Source: Candidatus Dormiibacterota bacterium
Lineage (GTDB): Bacteria; Chloroflexota; Dormibacteria; Aeolococcales; Bog-877
DNA: 46,939 nucleotides
NCBI GenBank assembly: GCA_027306655.1
Contig: DAHUZL010000114.1
Coordinates: forward strand, 1 to 46,939
Reading direction: 5' to 3'
Below, one piece after another: positions 33,600-41,591 of this stretch; positions within the stretch are counted from its first letter, which is position 1; every line of letters starts with the position of its first letter. Position numbers and translations under genes: made by a program. Under the pieces are notes generated by a model that saw only the letters and a program-made list of their open reading frames with translations, ran no database searches and had not been told where the DNA came from.

Positions 33600-34383
33600 C
33601 CAGGACCCGGCGGGCCCGGGCTGCCAGCCCGCCCTGTTCCCGTCGAACCTGGGCCACGGCGCGATCCCAGGCCAGCCGCTCGGCCGCGTCGTCGAGCGGT
33701 GGCAGGGGGGCCGGGGCGGCGGGAGCCAGCGCCCGCGCCAGCCACCAGTCGGCGAGGCCGGGATTGCGCGGCAGCACCGGGCCGTGGAGGTAGGTGCCGA
33801 TGATGCTCCCGGCGAGCACGCCCTCTCCGCCGTCGACCCCGTTGTTGCCGCCGCCGACCTCGGTCCGCCCCAGCGGCCGGAGCTCCGGCCCGAGGAAGGT
33901 CCGACCGCTGTGGTTCTCGAAGCCCACCAGCCACGGGGCGTCGAGGCCGAGGCCGGGATCGGGTCGCACCAGCACATTGCCCACGGCGCGGCGGCGACCC
34001 GCCTCGGTGCGCAGCGGGAGGAGCCCCAGCCCCGGCACGACCGCGCCGGCCCGGGTCCGGTAGTGGGACCCCAGCAGCTGGTAGCCGCCGCAGACCGCGA
34101 GCAGGGGACGGCCCGCGGCGACCGCCTCCGCGAGCGGGCCGGCCTTGAAGGCGCGCAGGTCCGCCGCGACCTCGGCCTCGTCGCGGTCCTGGCCGCCGCC
34201 GAAGAGGAAGCCGTCGCACCCGGCGACCAGGCGGCCGTCCCCGGCGCCCAGCCCGATGGCGATCACCTCCAGCCGCCACCCGCGCCACTCGGCGCGCCGG
34301 CGCAGGCAGACGAGGTTGCCGCGGTCGCCGTAGATGCTCATCTGGAGCGGGTAGAGGTGGCCGAGGCGGAGCGTCCGGGTCAC
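33577..34383 (-). CDS. gatD: Lipid II isoglutaminyl synthase, glutamine amidotransferase subunit
   Basis: GatD supplies ammonia to MurT for amidation of peptidoglycan glutamate. The 268-residue protein begins MTRTLRLGHLYPLQMSIYGDRGN and carries the CobQ-type catalytic Cys98 (LLAVCGGYQLLG) and the downstream His in GTYLHGP. It appears intact. It is separated from murT by a 1.4-kb cassette, whereas these genes normally overlap. A broken copy of its first 17 codons is still attached to murT (35792-35872), showing that the gap is secondary. The GTG at 34383 is conserved with that copy. Confidence 0.92.
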   Translation of the reverse strand: MTRTLRLGHLYPLQMSIYGDRGNLVCLRRRAEWRGWRLEVIAIGLGAGDGRLVAGCDGFLFGGGQDRDEAEVAADLRAFKAGPLAEAVAAGRPLLAVCGGYQLLGSHYRTRAGAVVPGLGLLPLRTEAGRRRAVGNVLVRPDPGLGLDAPWLVGFENHSGRTFLGPELRPLGRTEVGGGNNGVDGGEGVLAGSIIGTYLHGPVLPRNPGLADWWLARALAPAAPAPLPPLDDAAERLAWDRAVAQVRREQGGLAARARRVLVRRRAAG

Positions 34384-34386
34384 GGG
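34333..34386 (-). repeat. gatD: Direct repeat of the gatD 5' end (copy at the functional gene)
   Basis: These 54 bp match 35816-35875 almost exactly: the first 47 bp differ at one position, then a 6-bp block (GGCCGG) present in the other copy is absent here, and TCACGG follows. They cover the gatD start codon and codons 2-17. Similarity ends abruptly on both sides, which defines the borders of the inserted cassette. Confidence 0.9.
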
Positions 34387-34783
34387 TTCCGCGAGTTTCC
34401 CGCTAGATTGCTGGCACTTTCCGGAATTGCCCCGCTCCTCATCCGCGGCGATCCCCCGACTCCGGGGTGAGCGCGGAACCGGCGGACATGACTGCGCCGG
34501 GGGCGGGTGAGCCCGCGGTCTCGTCGCCGTTCGCCCGGCTGGTCGAGGACCCGGGCGATCGGGGACGCGACGACGACCACCCAGGGCGGTCGGTCAGTCA
34601 GCGCGCGACTCCGCCACGCGGGCGTCGAGCGTCACGTCGTCGCCGCGAGTGTTGGCCGCCATCGGCCCAATCGTAGGCGCCCGGCGGCCAGCGATGGACC
34701 GGTTGCTTGCCTGGCCCCGGTGCCAGCGCCCGCTCGAGGGGCCACGGGTGGAGCCCGATCGCTCACCCGACCGGGCTCACGGT
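34384..34783. other. 400-bp gap inside the gatD cassette
   Basis: No supported gene. Short minus-strand frames, such as a 22-codon one from ATG 34662 beginning MAANTRGDDVTLDARV, look partly protein-like but lack context. The part next to gatD is less GC-rich (CTAGATTGCTGGCACTTTCC near 34402) and could carry a new promoter for the displaced gatD, or a terminator for the collagen-like gene. Confidence 0.4.
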
Positions 34784-35746
34784 TCAGCCGGTCACGGGCG
34801 TGATGAGGGCAAGACCCCCCGTGCCCGGTGAGCCGCTGCCGACGGCGATGTCTGCTTCGCCGGCGCCACCCGCCCCGTAGGCGCTGCCGAGCGCGCCGGC
34901 AGAACCGACGCCACCCAGACCTGAGCCGAGAATCCCGGCATTCCCACCGGTCCCCCCGGGCACATCGGCGATCAGGGGCACAGTTGAGATGGCTCCCGTG
35001 CCCCCCGTGCCCCCCGTGCCCCCAGTAGGGCTCGACGTGCCGCCGCCGCCGCCGCCCGCCGTGACGCTCTGACTATCGCAGGACACGGATGACGCCTCGC
35101 CGCCGTTGCCGGCGCCAAAGGTGGGGCCGCCGCTGCCGCCAGCGCCGACGGTGACGGTCACGGCCGCGCACGAGGCCACCGGCAGCAGGGCGCGGACGTA
35201 GGCGCCGCCGCCGCCGCCGCCGCCACCACCCTCGCTAAACCTGCCCGCGCCCCCGCCCCCCGCGCCCCACAGTTCAACTTCGACGGTGGTGACCGCGCTG
35301 GGGACGGTGTACGTCCCGGACGCCGTGAACGCCTGGACGCCAGGCCCAGGGGGCCCGGCGGGACCGGTAGCCCCCGTGGCGCCGGCCGATCCCTGCGGAC
35401 CGCGGGGACCCGCCGGCCCGGTCGCGCCGGTCGCCCCCTGCGGACCGTGGGGCCCCCCGGGGCCTGGCGGGCCCGGCGCGCCAGCCGGCCCGGGGCGAAG
35501 CCGCAGAGCCGTGAAGGCACGCCAACTCGGGAAGTGCAGCTCGGTCCCGGCCGGGCACTGGTCCCGGCCGTTGACGATCGAGAGCACCCGCGACCCCTGG
35601 TAGCAGGCGGTGATGGTCGGGGCCGTGCTCTGGCGGGTCCGCGCGCTGGTCGCGGCCGTGACCGCGACTCCGCCGATGGCGGCCGCCAGCGCCAGGCTGC
35701 CGCCGATCGCCCCGATCTGAGGCAGGCTGACTCGTGGCGAGGCCAT
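34784..35746 (-). CDS. Collagen-like, glycine-rich surface protein
   Basis: A 320-residue exported protein. A hydrophobic segment at about 12-33 is followed by a two-Cys module ([22 protein letters not shown]), seen before collagen regions in high-GC bacteria. About 52 residues of Gly-X-Y triplets come next (from [11 protein letters not shown] at about 84 to about 135). The C-terminal Gly-rich domain starts at [24 protein letters not shown], like tail-fibre or adhesin glycine-rich domains. A strong GGAGGGAG lies 3 nt upstream of the ATG. It lies wholly inside the cassette that splits murT from gatD, so it was probably acquired. Confidence 0.82.
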   Translation of the reverse strand: MASPRVSLPQIGAIGGSLALAAAIGGVAVTAATSARTRQSTAPTITACYQGSRVLSIVNGRDQCPAGTELHFPSWRAFTALRLRPGPAGAPGPPGPGGPHGPQGATGATGPAGPRGPQGSAGATGATGPAGPPGPGVQAFTASGTYTVPSAVTTVEVELWGAGGGGAGRFSEGGGGGGGGGAYVRALLPVASCAAVTVTVGAGGSGGPTFGAGNGGEASSVSCDSQSVTAGGGGGGTSSPTGGTGGTGGTGAISTVPLIADVPGGTGGNAGILGSGLGGVGSAGALGSAYGAGGAGEADIAVGSGSPGTGGLALITPVTG

Positions 35747-35791
35747 GGGCTCCCTCCGTGAGTGGCGCCTCCAGCACGAGGCCGCCAGATT

Positions 35792-35872
35792 CTAAGCAGA
35801 CCGTGACTTGCCCTCGATGCTCATCTGGAGCGGGTAGAGGGGGCCGAGGCGGAGCGTCCGGGGGCCGGTCAC
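35792..35872 (-). pseudogene. gatD: Truncated gatD 5' fragment at the original murT junction
   Basis: A GTG overlapping the murT stop (GTGA) opens a 26-codon frame starting MTGPRTLRLGPLYPLQMSI, which is the gatD N-terminus, then diverges into EGKSRSA and stops. It retains the classical 4-bp murT/gatD overlap and is therefore the original start site, now broken by insertion. The functional gatD with a duplicated start lies 1.4 kb downstream. The fragment may still be translated as a short peptide coupled to murT. Confidence 0.88.
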
Positions 35873-35875
35873 GGT
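35816..35875 (-). repeat. Direct repeat of the gatD 5' end (copy at the murT junction)
   Basis: Partner of 34333-34386 and the left half of the duplication bracketing the collagen-like cassette. It includes a 6-bp block (GGCCGG) missing from the other copy, and beyond TCACGG it continues directly into murT. The length (about 50-60 bp) is too great for an ordinary IS target-site duplication. Confidence 0.88.
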
Positions 35876-37305
35876 CGCTCCCAGTACCGGCCGACGGCTC
35901 CGCGCCGGGTCAGCTCCTGGTACCACGCGAGCGCCGCGGTGTAGGTGAGGAGGGCGGGCGTGTCCCCGCCGCCGCCCTCCCGTCCGGCCGCGAGCAGGGC
36001 GTCGAGGGCGGTGGCCGGGGCCTCGGCGACCCGCAGCCGGTCTGGCGCCACCCCCGCGTACTTGAGACGGAGCAGGAGGTCCCGCGCCCGGGTGCCGCTG
36101 ACCACCACGAGCGCGGGGCCGCCAGGGGCGGCCAGGGGCTCCAGGTCGACGTCCCAGATCCAGGAGACGTCGCGACCGTCGGCGACCCCGTCGTTGAGCC
36201 CGAGCGCGATCGCCATGGGCCGGTCGTCGAGCGCGGCTCGCAGCGCCTCCTCCATCCCGGCCGGGTTCTTGGCCAGGAGGAGGCGGACGGCGGCCCCCTC
36301 CAGCTCGACGCGCTCGCCCCGCCCGAATGCGGCGGGGGCGAGGGCGATGGCGGCGGCGGCGTGGTCCGCGGGCACCCCCATCACCCGGGCGGTGGCGAAG
36401 GCCGCCAGCGTGTTGGCAACGGTGAAGAGCCCCCCGATCGGGGAGGTGATCGCGGTGGCGGCGCCCTCGGCCCGCGCCGTGAAGCTGACCGGCGCCAGCC
36501 CCCGCGCCGTCACCCGCTCGGCGGCCCAAGCCGGCCGCGGGCGGGCGAGGCCGCAGCCGGGACAGGTGTAGTGACCGCAGTGGGCGTAGAGGACGGCCTG
36601 GAACAGGAGCTCGACCCCACACCGAGGGCAGAGCCGGGCGTCCGCGGCGGGGGCGAGGTCGGGTCGGCTCACCGACCGGTCGTCGAGGCCGAAGAACCGC
36701 ACGTCGCCGGCGCCCTCGGCGAGGGCCGCGACCACGGGGTCGTCGGCATTGGCGACGCAGACCGCGCCCGGCGGCAGTGCCTCGACCGCCCGGCGCAGGC
36801 GTGCCGACACCTGGACCAGCTCGAACGAGCGGTCGAGCTGGTCCCGATAGACGTTGAGGAGGGTGAGGCACCGGGGCTGCAGCTCGGCCACCGCCTGGGG
36901 CAGGCTGAGCTCGTCCACCTCGAAGACCAGCCAGTCCGCGTCCAGGCGCCCGCGCGGGCGGGTGGCCTGGACCGCGGCGGCGGTGAGGCCGAAGACGAGG
37001 TTGGCGCCGCTGGGGTTGGCCACCACGCTCCATCCCGCGGCGCGGGCCGCGGCCCGGACCAGAGCGGTGGTGGTGGTCTTGCCGTTGGTGCCGCTGACCA
37101 GGACGGTGCCGACCCGGGCCTCACGGCCGAGCCGCGCGAGCACGCTCGGGTCGATGGCCCGGGCGACGTCGCCCGGCACCGTCGTCCCGCCGCCCCGTCC
37201 CAACGCGCGCGAGGCGGACCCGGCGAGCCGGCCGGCGGCCACCGCGCAGCACAGCCGCCAGGGCCGGCGGGTCGGGTGAACCCGCGGCGCCGGGGGCGGC
37301 GACAT
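35869..37305 (-). CDS. murT: Lipid II isoglutaminyl synthase, Mur ligase-like subunit
   Basis: MurT activates the glutamate of lipid II with ATP and amidates it with GatD-derived ammonia. The 478-residue protein has the Mur ligase P-loop SGTNGKTTTT at 71-80, the MurT-specific zinc ribbon (CPRCG ... CGHYTCPGC) in the middle domain, and a C-terminal DUF1727-type domain. The ATG at 37305 shares one base with the ispE stop (TGATG), so ispE and murT are coupled. Its own stop overlaps the truncated gatD start. Confidence 0.94.
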   Translation of the reverse strand: MSPPPAPRVHPTRRPWRLCCAVAAGRLAGSASRALGRGGGTTVPGDVARAIDPSVLARLGREARVGTVLVSGTNGKTTTTALVRAAARAAGWSVVANPSGANLVFGLTAAAVQATRPRGRLDADWLVFEVDELSLPQAVAELQPRCLTLLNVYRDQLDRSFELVQVSARLRRAVEALPPGAVCVANADDPVVAALAEGAGDVRFFGLDDRSVSRPDLAPAADARLCPRCGVELLFQAVLYAHCGHYTCPGCGLARPRPAWAAERVTARGLAPVSFTARAEGAATAITSPIGGLFTVANTLAAFATARVMGVPADHAAAAIALAPAAFGRGERVELEGAAVRLLLAKNPAGMEEALRAALDDRPMAIALGLNDGVADGRDVSWIWDVDLEPLAAPGGPALVVVSGTRARDLLLRLKYAGVAPDRLRVAEAPATALDALLAAGREGGGGDTPALLTYTAALAWYQELTRRGAVGRYWERP

Positions 37306-38225
37306 CAGGAGGGCGGCGGGCCGGCTGCCCCGCCCACCCGCGCCAGGCGGGTGACCTCGACCACCGCGCCGGGGCACGCCTCGCGAGCCGCGTCGGCCAG
37401 GCGGTCGGCACTCGAGCGGTCGGGCAGGAGGGAGAAGTAGGCGCCTCCGGTTCCGGTCAGCGCCCAGGGCTGGGGGAGGGTCGCATCGCGCAGCCGGAGG
37501 GCGGCCCGGCCCAGCGCCGGGACGGCCCGCCACGCGGCGCCTTCGAGGCCGCTGCCCAGCCAGGCCGGGTCCAGCGGGCGGCCGGCCCGAAGGCCGTCCG
37601 CGAGTCGCCGGACACGTTGGCCGTCGCTGTGGTCGTCTCCCACCGTGCACTCGAAGACGGCGGCCGTCAGGACCCGCCCCAGCACGGCGACGACGCACCA
37701 GCAGGGGGCCGGCGGCGGCAGCGGCTCCAGCCGCTCGCCCACCCCCGACAGGTGGGCGGTGCCACCGAGGAGGGCGAAGGGGACGTCGGCGCCGAGCGCG
37801 AGGCCCACCCGCGCCAGCTCCGGCGCGGGCAGCCCCGGCGCGAGCAGCCGGAGCGCCGCCGCCGCATCGGCCGACCCGCCCCCGAGCCCGCTCCCGGCCG
37901 GCACCCGCTTGCACAGCCAAAGCCGGTCTCCCCGGGGCTGATGACCGGCCGCGGCCAGCGCGGCCGCCGCGCGGGCGACCAGGTTGGGACCCGCCTCCCC
38001 GACCAGGGAGCCCGCCCGGCTCCCGGTCACGACGACCGGCCACGTCGCGGGATCGGACCGGTCCCCGCCGGTGCCGGCCGATCCCTCCAGGCGGTGGACC
38101 CCGACCAGGTCGCCCCACTCCAGGGTCTGCGAGACCGCCCGGAGCTCGTGGAACCCGTCGGCGCGGCGGCCCAGCACCTCCAGGGCGAGATTGACCTTGG
38201 CGGGGGCCCGGCGAGCCGTCCACAT
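37305..38225 (-). CDS. ispE: 4-diphosphocytidyl-2-C-methyl-D-erythritol kinase
   Basis: ATP-dependent kinase of the MEP isoprenoid pathway. The 306-residue GHMP kinase shows the N-terminal RAPAKVNLALEVLGRRADGFHEL, the phosphate loop PAGSGLGGGSADAAAALRLL, and GADVPFALLGGTAH, then a C-terminal TGTGGAYFSLLP. Start ATG at 38225 (MWTARRAPAKVNL); an ATG nine bases upstream (38234) is equally possible. It heads the ispE-murT-gatD operon and is divergent from rpsT. Confidence 0.92.
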   Translation of the reverse strand: MWTARRAPAKVNLALEVLGRRADGFHELRAVSQTLEWGDLVGVHRLEGSAGTGGDRSDPATWPVVVTGSRAGSLVGEAGPNLVARAAAALAAAGHQPRGDRLWLCKRVPAGSGLGGGSADAAAALRLLAPGLPAPELARVGLALGADVPFALLGGTAHLSGVGERLEPLPPPAPCWCVVAVLGRVLTAAVFECTVGDDHSDGQRVRRLADGLRAGRPLDPAWLGSGLEGAAWRAVPALGRAALRLRDATLPQPWALTGTGGAYFSLLPDRSSADRLADAAREACPGAVVEVTRLARVGGAAGPPPS

Positions 38226-38272
38226 GCGGGGCATTCTCGGCCGCCGGCGCCGGGGCTGGGTCCCGCCCCGCT

Positions 38273-38281
38273 TGCTATACT
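38273..38281 (+). promoter_or_regulatory. Extended -10 promoter element for rpsT
   Basis: TGCTATACT is a good extended -10 box (TGnTATAAT-like) about 107 bp before the rpsT ATG, in the divergent gap with ispE. No clear -35 is visible, as is common with extended -10 promoters. The long leader leaves room for the autoregulatory control known for S20. Confidence 0.55.
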
Positions 38282-38387
38282 CCGCCGACGCGTTCGACGC
38301 GGCCGTGGTGCCGGTCGTGCGCGACCGTGCGATCGCCGATCGCGCCGGATCAACGGTCCGGCCACCCCGGTTGAGAGGCTTTGCCCG

Positions 38388-38870
38388 ATGGCCAACTCGC
38401 GCTCCGCTCGCAAGCGCATCCGCGCCGCCGAGCGCCGCCATGTCCGCAATCGCGCGGTGCGCTCGGCGGTCCGGACGGCCGTGGTCCGGGCCCGCCGGGA
38501 ACTCGCGGAGCAGGCGCTGGAGCCGGCCGCCCAGCTGGTGCGGGCGGCGGTGTCGGCGCTGGACCGGGCGGCCGGCCACGGCATCCTCCACCCGCGCAAC
38601 GCCGCCCGCCGCAAGTCGCGGTTGATGAAGATGGCGGCGCGGACCGCCGCCGTGGCCGCCAACCCGGAGCTGGCCGCCCCGGTCCACGCCAAGGGCAGCG
38701 GGCGCGCCCGCGCCGGCAGCCCCGCGGCCGGGCGCACCGGGCGCGCCGCCCCCGCCAAGGCCAAGGCGCCACGGACCGGGGGCAAGCCGCAGACCAGGGC
38801 GACGCGGCAGGGGGCCTCCCGGGCGTCGTCCGGCCGGAGCACCAAAGCGAGCACGCGCCCGAAGGAGTGA
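38388..38870 (+). CDS. rpsT: 30S ribosomal protein bS20 with long C-terminal extension
   Basis: Primary 16S rRNA-binding protein. Residues 1-87 are a normal S20 (MANSRSARKRIRAAERRHVRNRAVRS, HPRNAARRKSRLMKM in pieces). About 73 further residues form a Lys/Arg/Ala/Pro/Ser-rich tail, so the protein is 160 residues long against the usual 85-90. The tail is in frame, with no internal stop and codon use like the core. It converges on holA with a 20-bp gap. Confidence 0.93.
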   Translation: MANSRSARKRIRAAERRHVRNRAVRSAVRTAVVRARRELAEQALEPAAQLVRAAVSALDRAAGHGILHPRNAARRKSRLMKMAARTAAVAANPELAAPVHAKGSGRARAGSPAAGRTGRAAPAKAKAPRTGGKPQTRATRQGASRASSGRSTKASTRPKE

Positions 38871-38890
38871 CGGCTCCGTCCGGCCGCGGC

Positions 38891-39904
38891 TCACCCGGCC
38901 GGCTGGGGGGCGGCCCCGCCCCCGGTGAGGCCCGCCACGAACGCCTGCAGCCCGAGCTGCGGCTCCACCTCTCCGGTGCGGATCGCCCAATCCAGGTCGG
39001 CAAGCTGTTCCAGGGCGCCGGCCAGCGCGTCGGGGTCGGTCTGGCGCACCTGCCGCTCCAGCTTGGCCGCCATCCAGGGGGGACGGCCCGCGGCCGCCCG
39101 GTCGAACGGCATGCCCCGCGCCACCCGGGCGTGGAGCTGGACGAGCTCGCGCAGCCAGCGGCCCAGGCTCGCCACCAGGAGCGCGGCGGGAGCCGCCCGG
39201 CGACGGTCCAGGTCGGCGAGGTGGCGCAGGGCCAGCTCCGGATGCTCCACGATCGCGTCGGTGAGGTGGTAGATCTCGCTCCGACCGCCGTCGGCGATGA
39301 GGGCGTCGGCGGTGCCGGCGTCGAGGCGGCCCTCGGGCCCGGCCGCGACCGAGAGCTTCTCCATCTCCTGATCGAGCTGGCCCAGGTCCACCGCGGCGAT
39401 CGCCCGCAGCCGCGGTCGGGCCGCACTGGGGAGGTGCAGCCCGCGGGCCCGCAGCTCGGAATCGAGGTGGGCGTCCAGGCCGCGCCCGCGGGGCCGCGCC
39501 AGCGCCCGGACCTCACCCGCCCGGCGGGTGTGGACCAGGACGGGGTTGGTCGCGGGCACCTGGCTGTGCACCGCCAGGCAGACGGCGGTGCTGGGGTCGC
39601 GGGCCTCCAGCGCCTGCACCAGCCGGGGGGCATCGGCGGGCCTCCGCCCGGCGGCCAGGCAGGCGGGGGGGTCCCACACCAGGATCACCCGGTGGTCGTC
39701 CAGGAACGCGGGGGTGGCCAGGCTCAGGCGGAGGTCGTCGAGCCCGGCCGGGGCGCGGTAAACCTCGTCGTTCATCGGGTTGGTGAGCCCCGCGCGCCAG
39801 CCCGACACCAGCTGGGCCACGGCTCGGTCGATGAGGAACGGCTCGTCGCCATGAACGAGGACCAGGGAGCCGGCGGGCCCGTCCCCCCGGGGTGACAGCG
39901 GCAT
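38891..39904 (-). CDS. holA: DNA polymerase III delta subunit
   Basis: Clamp-loader subunit that opens the beta clamp. The 337-residue protein starts VLVHGDEPFLIDRAVAQLV after a short leader. It shows the delta layout: RVILVWDPPA in the first domain, DLGQLDQEMEKLS in the second, and a helical C-terminal third (LLVASLGRWLRELVQL, PPWMAAKLERQVRQ). Genomic linkage to rpsT is the classical arrangement. Start ATG at 39904. Confidence 0.9.
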   Translation of the reverse strand: MPLSPRGDGPAGSLVLVHGDEPFLIDRAVAQLVSGWRAGLTNPMNDEVYRAPAGLDDLRLSLATPAFLDDHRVILVWDPPACLAAGRRPADAPRLVQALEARDPSTAVCLAVHSQVPATNPVLVHTRRAGEVRALARPRGRGLDAHLDSELRARGLHLPSAARPRLRAIAAVDLGQLDQEMEKLSVAAGPEGRLDAGTADALIADGGRSEIYHLTDAIVEHPELALRHLADLDRRRAAPAALLVASLGRWLRELVQLHARVARGMPFDRAAAGRPPWMAAKLERQVRQTDPDALAGALEQLADLDWAIRTGEVEPQLGLQAFVAGLTGGGAAPQPAG

Positions 39905-39990
39905 CGCTCCCAGTATGGACGGCCGCCGGGGCGATCCCGGCCGGCTCGCGGTTGCGGCACCACGGCCGCCCCCGTCAGCATGTGTCTGAC

Positions 39991-40013
39991 TCGGGGAGGC
40001 TGGTGCTCCCCGA
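39991..40013 (+). promoter_or_regulatory. GC-rich hairpin in the leader of the respiratory operon
   Basis: Perfect 8-bp arms TCGGGGAG (39991-39998) and CTCCCCGA (40006-40013) enclose a 7-nt loop, ending 12-36 bp before the candidate start codons of the first operon gene. There is no T-run, so it is not a standard terminator. As an RNA hairpin it could influence translation or stability of the operon mRNA; as DNA it could be an operator. Confidence 0.5.
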
Positions 40014-40049
40014 CCGGCCGGGCGGGTGGCCCGGACGTCCGCCCCGCCC

Positions 40050-41330
40050 ATGAGGTTCGGCGTGCCACTCTCCGCCTTCCCGACCCCGATCCCCCATCTG
40101 CCCCTGGGCACGGTGGGGGCCGCGGCCGCGATCGGTGCCACCTTCCTCATCCACATCGCCTTCGTCGGCTTCATCCTCGGCGCCAGCGCGCTGGCGCCGT
40201 TCATGGAGTGGGCCGGCCGGCGACGCGGCGGCGATCCCCGCCACCTCCGCTACGCCCGCCGGTTGGCCCACGCCACCGCGTACCTCTACAGCTTCGGCGC
40301 GACCTGGGCGGTCTTCGCGGTGGTGCTGCTGACCGGCATCTACGGCAACCTGATCGGCACCCTCCTGAACCTGCTCCTGCTGCCGCTGACGATCGCCTTC
40401 GGCAGCTTCTTCATCGGCATCCCCCTGATGCTGCTCTACGTCTACCGTTGGGACCAGCTCGGCCCCCGCCTCCACCTGGCGGTGGGCTTCGCCTTCGCGG
40501 CGGTGCAGTACGTGTTCCTCTTCACCATCGTCGAGCTCGACAGCTACGCCCTCACCCCGGGGTCGCTGCACCAGGCGTCGGCCGCCTTCACCCCCGCCTA
40601 CCCCTGGCTGCTCCTCCACTACGCGGCCGCCAACATCTCGTGGCCCGCCCTCCTGCTCGCCGCGATCGCGGTGTGGCGGCTGCGGCGGGCCACCGACCCG
40701 GCCGAGATCGCCTTCCAGCAGTGGGCGGCGCGGATCAACGTCGTCATCGGGGCGGCGTTCCTGATCATCCAGCCGATCACCGGGTTCCTCCTTGCCGCCA
40801 CCATCCAGCAGTCGTCCTCACCGGCGTTCGCCAATCTCACCACCGGCGGCTCCGGGCTGATGATGGTCGGGCAGGTGGCGCTGCTGGCAGTGGTGGTGGT
40901 GGGCGCCAACGTCGTCTTCTGGCAGCACAGCCCGGCGGCGAGCGGGAGCCGGGCCGGTGCGGGGCTGACCGTGGTCGCGCTCCTCGGGATGGCCGGGGCG
41001 GCGATGCCGGCGGTGGTCATCCCGGGCGGCCTGGTGGCGCTCCGCTACGCCCTGCTGCTGGTGGCCTTCCTCGCCACCGCGGTGCACTGGATCCGCTTCG
41101 TCGCCGACCACCGCCGGGGCGCCGCCGAGCTTGGCATCCGGGGACCGGCGGGACGGACCATCCCGGTGGTGGCGATGGCGGCGCTGGCGCTGAGCCTCTA
41201 CATGGGGGTCATCAAGGAGAACGTCAAGCTCCCCTGCGCCATCGATGCGCCCAGCGGCCACAGCGCGTGCCTGATGACCCTCCACACCGCCACCCGCAAC
41301 TTCACCCCCCCGCGGGGGGTGCTGCCGTGA
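40050..41330 (+). CDS. Cytochrome bd oxidase subunit I-like membrane protein 1 (CydA' type)
   Basis: A 426-residue protein with about 9-10 TM helices. Three features match the CydA heme sites: His35 in TM1 (LIHIAFVGF, like E. coli His19), His190 (PWLLLHYAAANISW, like His186) and a GLMMVG Met pair near 271-272 (like Met393). VYRWDQLGPR corresponds to the CydA GWDRL segment, but the helix before it has Gly123 where CydA has the proton-channel Glu99. No GRQPW quinol-loop motif was seen. It is probably the non-catalytic partner of the second CydA-like protein. The GTG at 40026 is an alternative start. Confidence 0.72.
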   Translation: MRFGVPLSAFPTPIPHLPLGTVGAAAAIGATFLIHIAFVGFILGASALAPFMEWAGRRRGGDPRHLRYARRLAHATAYLYSFGATWAVFAVVLLTGIYGNLIGTLLNLLLLPLTIAFGSFFIGIPLMLLYVYRWDQLGPRLHLAVGFAFAAVQYVFLFTIVELDSYALTPGSLHQASAAFTPAYPWLLLHYAAANISWPALLLAAIAVWRLRRATDPAEIAFQQWAARINVVIGAAFLIIQPITGFLLAATIQQSSSPAFANLTTGGSGLMMVGQVALLAVVVVGANVVFWQHSPAASGSRAGAGLTVVALLGMAGAAMPAVVIPGGLVALRYALLLVAFLATAVHWIRFVADHRRGAAELGIRGPAGRTIPVVAMAALALSLYMGVIKENVKLPCAIDAPSGHSACLMTLHTATRNFTPPRGVLP

Positions 41331-41355
41331 CCGGGCCCGCTCGGGAGGCGCCCCG

Positions 41356-41589
41356 GTGAACTACCAGGACTTCGCCACCGCCTGGTACCTCGGGATCGTG
41401 GTGACGGCGACGTTCTCGGTCCTGGTGGTGGGGGCCTGGATGGTCCTGCGCCGGCTGGGGACGCTCTGGCGCGGCGGCGATCGCCTCATCGCCGGACTGG
41501 CGGGGTCGGTGACCGTGCTCACCCTGGCCCTCGTGCTGGGGATCCTGATCGCCCTGCTGGTGGTCCCGGTCGGGCAGGGGAGCGCCTGA
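41356..41589 (+). CDS. Small two-TM membrane protein of the respiratory operon
   Basis: A 77-residue protein with a GTG start and GGGAGG 7 nt upstream. Two TM helices are predicted: YLGIVVTATFSVLVVGAWMVL and SVTVLTLALVLGILIALLVV, joined by a short basic loop. There are no heme-binding residues. Its position (26 bp after CydA-like 1, 2 bp before the Rieske gene) suggests a small structural subunit, comparable in role to CydX/CbdX or the small bc-complex subunits. Sequence similarity to either is not evident. Confidence 0.65.
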   Translation: MNYQDFATAWYLGIVVTATFSVLVVGAWMVLRRLGTLWRGGDRLIAGLAGSVTVLTLALVLGILIALLVVPVGQGSA

Positions 41590-41591
41590 CG

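Noticed and set aside
34784-35746. Prophage tail-fibre gene suggested by Gly-X-Y and glycine-rich domains
   Set aside because: No other phage genes are present. An N-terminal export segment and a strong own ribosome-binding site point to a bacterial surface protein.
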